NCBI GenBank assembly: GCA_017397935.1
Contig: JAFQHN010000001.1
Location: forward strand, 83,134-126,216
Length of the DNA: 43,083 nt
Reading direction: 5' to 3'
Source: Bacillota bacterium
Lineage (GTDB): Bacteria; Bacillota; Dehalobacteriia; UBA4068; UBA4997
Shown here: positions 41,486 through 43,083 of the stretch, piece after piece
Layout: each line of letters starts with the position of its first letter
How positions within the stretch are numbered: position 1 is the first letter of the stretch
Notes under the pieces: generated by a model
Seen by the model: only the letters and a program-made list of their open reading frames with translations
What the model was told of the DNA's origin: nothing
Databases searched by the model: none
Made by a program: the position numbers and the translations under genes

Positions 41486-41530
41486 AAGCCGCCTATACAA
41501 GCAATGCGCTTGTGCAGGCGGCTTTTTCGC
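41486..41530 (+). terminator. terminator before trkH
   Basis: AAGCCGCCT and ACAAGC pair with GCTTGT and AGGCGGCTT, followed by TTTTTCG. It closes the unit of the frameshifted gene. Confidence 0.88.
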
Positions 41531-41531
41531 C

Positions 41532-41560
41532 TTAATGCAAATTTAATGCGCTTCTTATGA
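41532..41560 (+). promoter_or_regulatory. 11-bp-spaced direct repeats before trkH
   Basis: TTAATGC (41,532-41,538), TTAATGC (41,543-41,549) and CTTATGA (41,554-41,560) are phased by exactly 11 bp. OmpR-family response regulators, including KdpE, bind such phased repeats. It suggests regulated potassium uptake. Confidence 0.5.
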
Positions 41561-41628
41561 CGCTAATACACACTTCATAGCTACTGTGCCACAATAAAAG
41601 TAAGAAAACCACCGATGGAGGTAGTGAT

Positions 41629-42957
41629 ATGGGACAGATCGGGAAGCGGTTATCTTCATCACAAATCATCATACTCGGCTTTGCCGCGGTGATCTTACTT
41701 GGCAGCCTTCTGCTGATGCTACCGTTTGCTACAAAAGATGGGCATGGAGCTGTTTTTACAGACGCCTTGTTTACGGCCACATCCGCGGTCTGCGTCACCG
41801 GACTGGTGGTACAGGATACGGCGACCTATTGGAGTGCGTTTGGTCATGCTGTCATTCTTACGCTGATCCAGATCGGCGGCATGGGCGTGGTCACTGTTGC
41901 AATTGCGATCTCCACATTCTCCGGAAAGCAGATCAGCCTGAAGCAGCGCAGCACCATGCAGGAGGCCATCTCTGCCCACAAAGTTGGCGGTATCGTTCGG
42001 TTGACCGGCTTTATCATCAAAATGACCATTCTCTTTGAACTGCTGGGCGCCCTGGTCATGGCTCCGACCTTCTGTAAGGAATTTGGATTTTTTAAGGGTG
42101 TATGGTACGCCATATTCCATTCCATCTCAGCTTTCTGCAACGCCGGATTTGACCTGATGGGCGTAAAAAGCGAGTATTCGTCTCTTACATACTTCATCGC
42201 TAATCCGGTGATCAACATTGCAGTCATGGCACTGATCATCATAGGCGGCATCGGCTTTCTCACTTGGGAGGATATTAAGACAAACAAACACCATATCAGA
42301 AGGTATCGGATGCAGAGCAAGGTCATTCTGATGACCACAGCGCTTTTGATCCTGCTCCCGGCGCTGTACTTTTTCTTCTTTGAGTTCGGAAACCAGCCGA
42401 TGAGAGAGCGGGTCTGGAGTTCCCTGTTCCAGGCCGTCACCCCAAGAACGGCGGGCTTCAACACAGTGGATCTGACGCAGATCAGCGAGGCAGGCTCTCT
42501 ACTAACGATCATGCTGATGCTGATCGGTGGTTCTCCCGGCTCCACGGCGGGCGGCATGAAGACAACGACCCTTGCCGTCATGCTCTCTACCGCTGTGTCG
42601 GTATTCCGGCGAAGGGAGCATACCCACTTCTTCGGACGGCGCATAAGCGATGATACCGTCCGAAATGCCGCTACGATTCTCATGATGTATCTGGTTTTGT
42701 TCCTGACAGGCGGATTCGTGATCAGCCGCATAGAATCTTTGCCACTGCTCGCCTGCCTGTATGAAACCGCTTCCGCCATCGGCACAGTCGGCCTGACCCT
42801 TGGCATTACACCGGATTTAGGGATCGTTTCACAAATTATTTTGATTTTCTTAATGTATATCGGGAGAGTCGGCGGTCTGACCCTGATCTTCTCGACAGTT
42901 TCTGGAAATCGGGGAAACACCGCAAGGCTTCCCCAGGAAAAGCTCACCGTGGGATAA
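41629..42957 (+). CDS. TrkH/KtrB-type potassium channel-transporter subunit
   Basis: A 442-residue membrane protein with the four-fold M1-P-M2 design. The four selectivity-filter regions are SAVCVTGLVVQD (~48), SAFCNAGFDLMG (~165), TPRTAGFNTVDL (~271) and ASAIGTVGLTLGI (~385). The length fits KtrB. GGAGG lies 7 nt before ATG 41629. It is followed 10 bp later by the TrkA/KtrA regulatory subunit. Its place after mobilization genes suggests that it is cargo of the element. Confidence 0.95.
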   Translation: MGQIGKRLSSSQIIILGFAAVILLGSLLLMLPFATKDGHGAVFTDALFTATSAVCVTGLVVQDTATYWSAFGHAVILTLIQIGGMGVVTVAIAISTFSGKQISLKQRSTMQEAISAHKVGGIVRLTGFIIKMTILFELLGALVMAPTFCKEFGFFKGVWYAIFHSISAFCNAGFDLMGVKSEYSSLTYFIANPVINIAVMALIIIGGIGFLTWEDIKTNKHHIRRYRMQSKVILMTTALLILLPALYFFFFEFGNQPMRERVWSSLFQAVTPRTAGFNTVDLTQISEAGSLLTIMLMLIGGSPGSTAGGMKTTTLAVMLSTAVSVFRRREHTHFFGRRISDDTVRNAATILMMYLVLFLTGGFVISRIESLPLLACLYETASAIGTVGLTLGITPDLGIVSQIILIFLMYIGRVGGLTLIFSTVSGNRGNTARLPQEKLTVG

Positions 42958-42967
42958 GGAGGCTCTT

Positions 42968-43083
42968 ATGAAATCTGTATTATTGATTGGACTTGGACGG
43001 TTCGGCAGGCATATCGCTATGAAGCTCTATGACCTGGGACATCAGATCATGGCCGTTGACAGCAATGAGGAACGGATCAACGC
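42968..43083 (+). CDS. TrkA/KtrA-type potassium uptake regulatory subunit (partial)
   Basis: Begins ATG 42968 after AAGGAGG and runs off the window. The visible 38 residues are the start of an RCK/TrkA-N Rossmann domain: MKSVLLIGLGRFGRHIA with GLGRFG as nucleotide loop, and VDSNEERIN with the acidic residue after strand 2. It is the cytoplasmic gating partner of the preceding TrkH/KtrB protein. Confidence 0.93.
   Translation, partial: MKSVLLIGLGRFGRHIAMKLYDLGHQIMAVDSNEERIN

Larger units (their letters stand above)
35101..43083. mobile_element. left part of an integrative mobilizable/conjugative element
   Basis: From about 35,100 to the window end the genes are a large serine recombinase, a small protein, relaxase with nested gene, MobC, a RepA-like ATPase, a frameshifted unknown gene and TrkH/TrkA. 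Base and codon style shift (balanced ACC/CTG/ATC use; fewer GCGGCGG runs). The left boundary is not proven; ATAGGT-N10-ACCTAT at 35,101-35,122 is the best candidate. The right end and any type IV secretion genes are outside the window, so IME and ICE cannot be separated. Confidence 0.8.

Overview
The window looks like the chromosome of an anaerobic gut Firmicute that has acquired a piece of a mobile element. The host part (about 1-35,050) carries G/C-rich but T-tolerant genes with strong AGGAGG-type ribosome sites and sigma-70-like promoters. It has no sugar pathways; it has two nearly identical dicarboxylate (DASS/SLC13) transporters, an alanine/Na+ symporter and an amino-acid ABC importer. 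That fits an asaccharolytic succinate- or amino-acid-using Negativicute such as an Acidaminococcaceae/Phascolarctobacterium relative; this assignment is an inference and no marker here proves it.

Layout. 1-3,515: a tandem pair of tiny membrane-protein genes (one frameshifted), serS and a FabK/nitronate-monooxygenase-like flavoenzyme, with arrays of ~82-bp intergenic repeats. 3,554-6,090: a polar amino-acid ABC importer on the minus strand. 6,119-7,009: tRNA-Pro, a tRNA-end-duplicating repeat, and a divergent XRE repressor/small-protein pair. 7,061-10,126: a PiT phosphate transporter preceded by four 11-bp-spaced PhoP/PhoB-like half-sites, its DUF47 partner and a DUF368 polyprenyl-phosphate flippase candidate. 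10,233-17,444: a C_GCAxxG_C_C redox protein, then a long minus-strand run (diaminopropionate ammonia-lyase, three GNAT-fold proteins, a DUF4825-like protein, an XRE regulator, dapF, a patatin). 17,580-22,562: two DASS transporters and a DUF554 protein. 22,981-34,437: AGCS symporter, PlsC-like acyltransferase, PspC, glnS, a DtxR-family regulator, sbcDC, a small DUF2007-like protein and a second XRE/small-protein pair. 34,473-34,962: a second tRNA-end-duplicating repeat and tRNA-Arg, Ser, Ser genes.

From about 35,100 the style changes: an integrative mobilizable or conjugative element begins, with a large serine recombinase, relaxase, MobC, a RepA-like AAA ATPase, a frameshifted gene of unknown function, and a TrkH/TrkA potassium-uptake pair running off the window. 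The relaxase gene contains a complete second gene in another frame, with its own ribosome site and a coiled-coil/TM product.

The most unusual signals are non-coding. (1) Two unrelated tRNA genes are each followed, 173 and 179 bp away, by a 17-bp copy of their own 3' end, joined to a shared core beginning GGATGAGAACC. Both copies sit beside a divergent XRE/small-protein pair. (2) Tandem arrays with a period of 81-83 bp occur at four intergenic loci whose sequences differ; at least two look like repeatedly copied terminators. (3) Several genes carry tandem copies of their own last codons and stop. All of this was read by eye; no database search or folding program was run.
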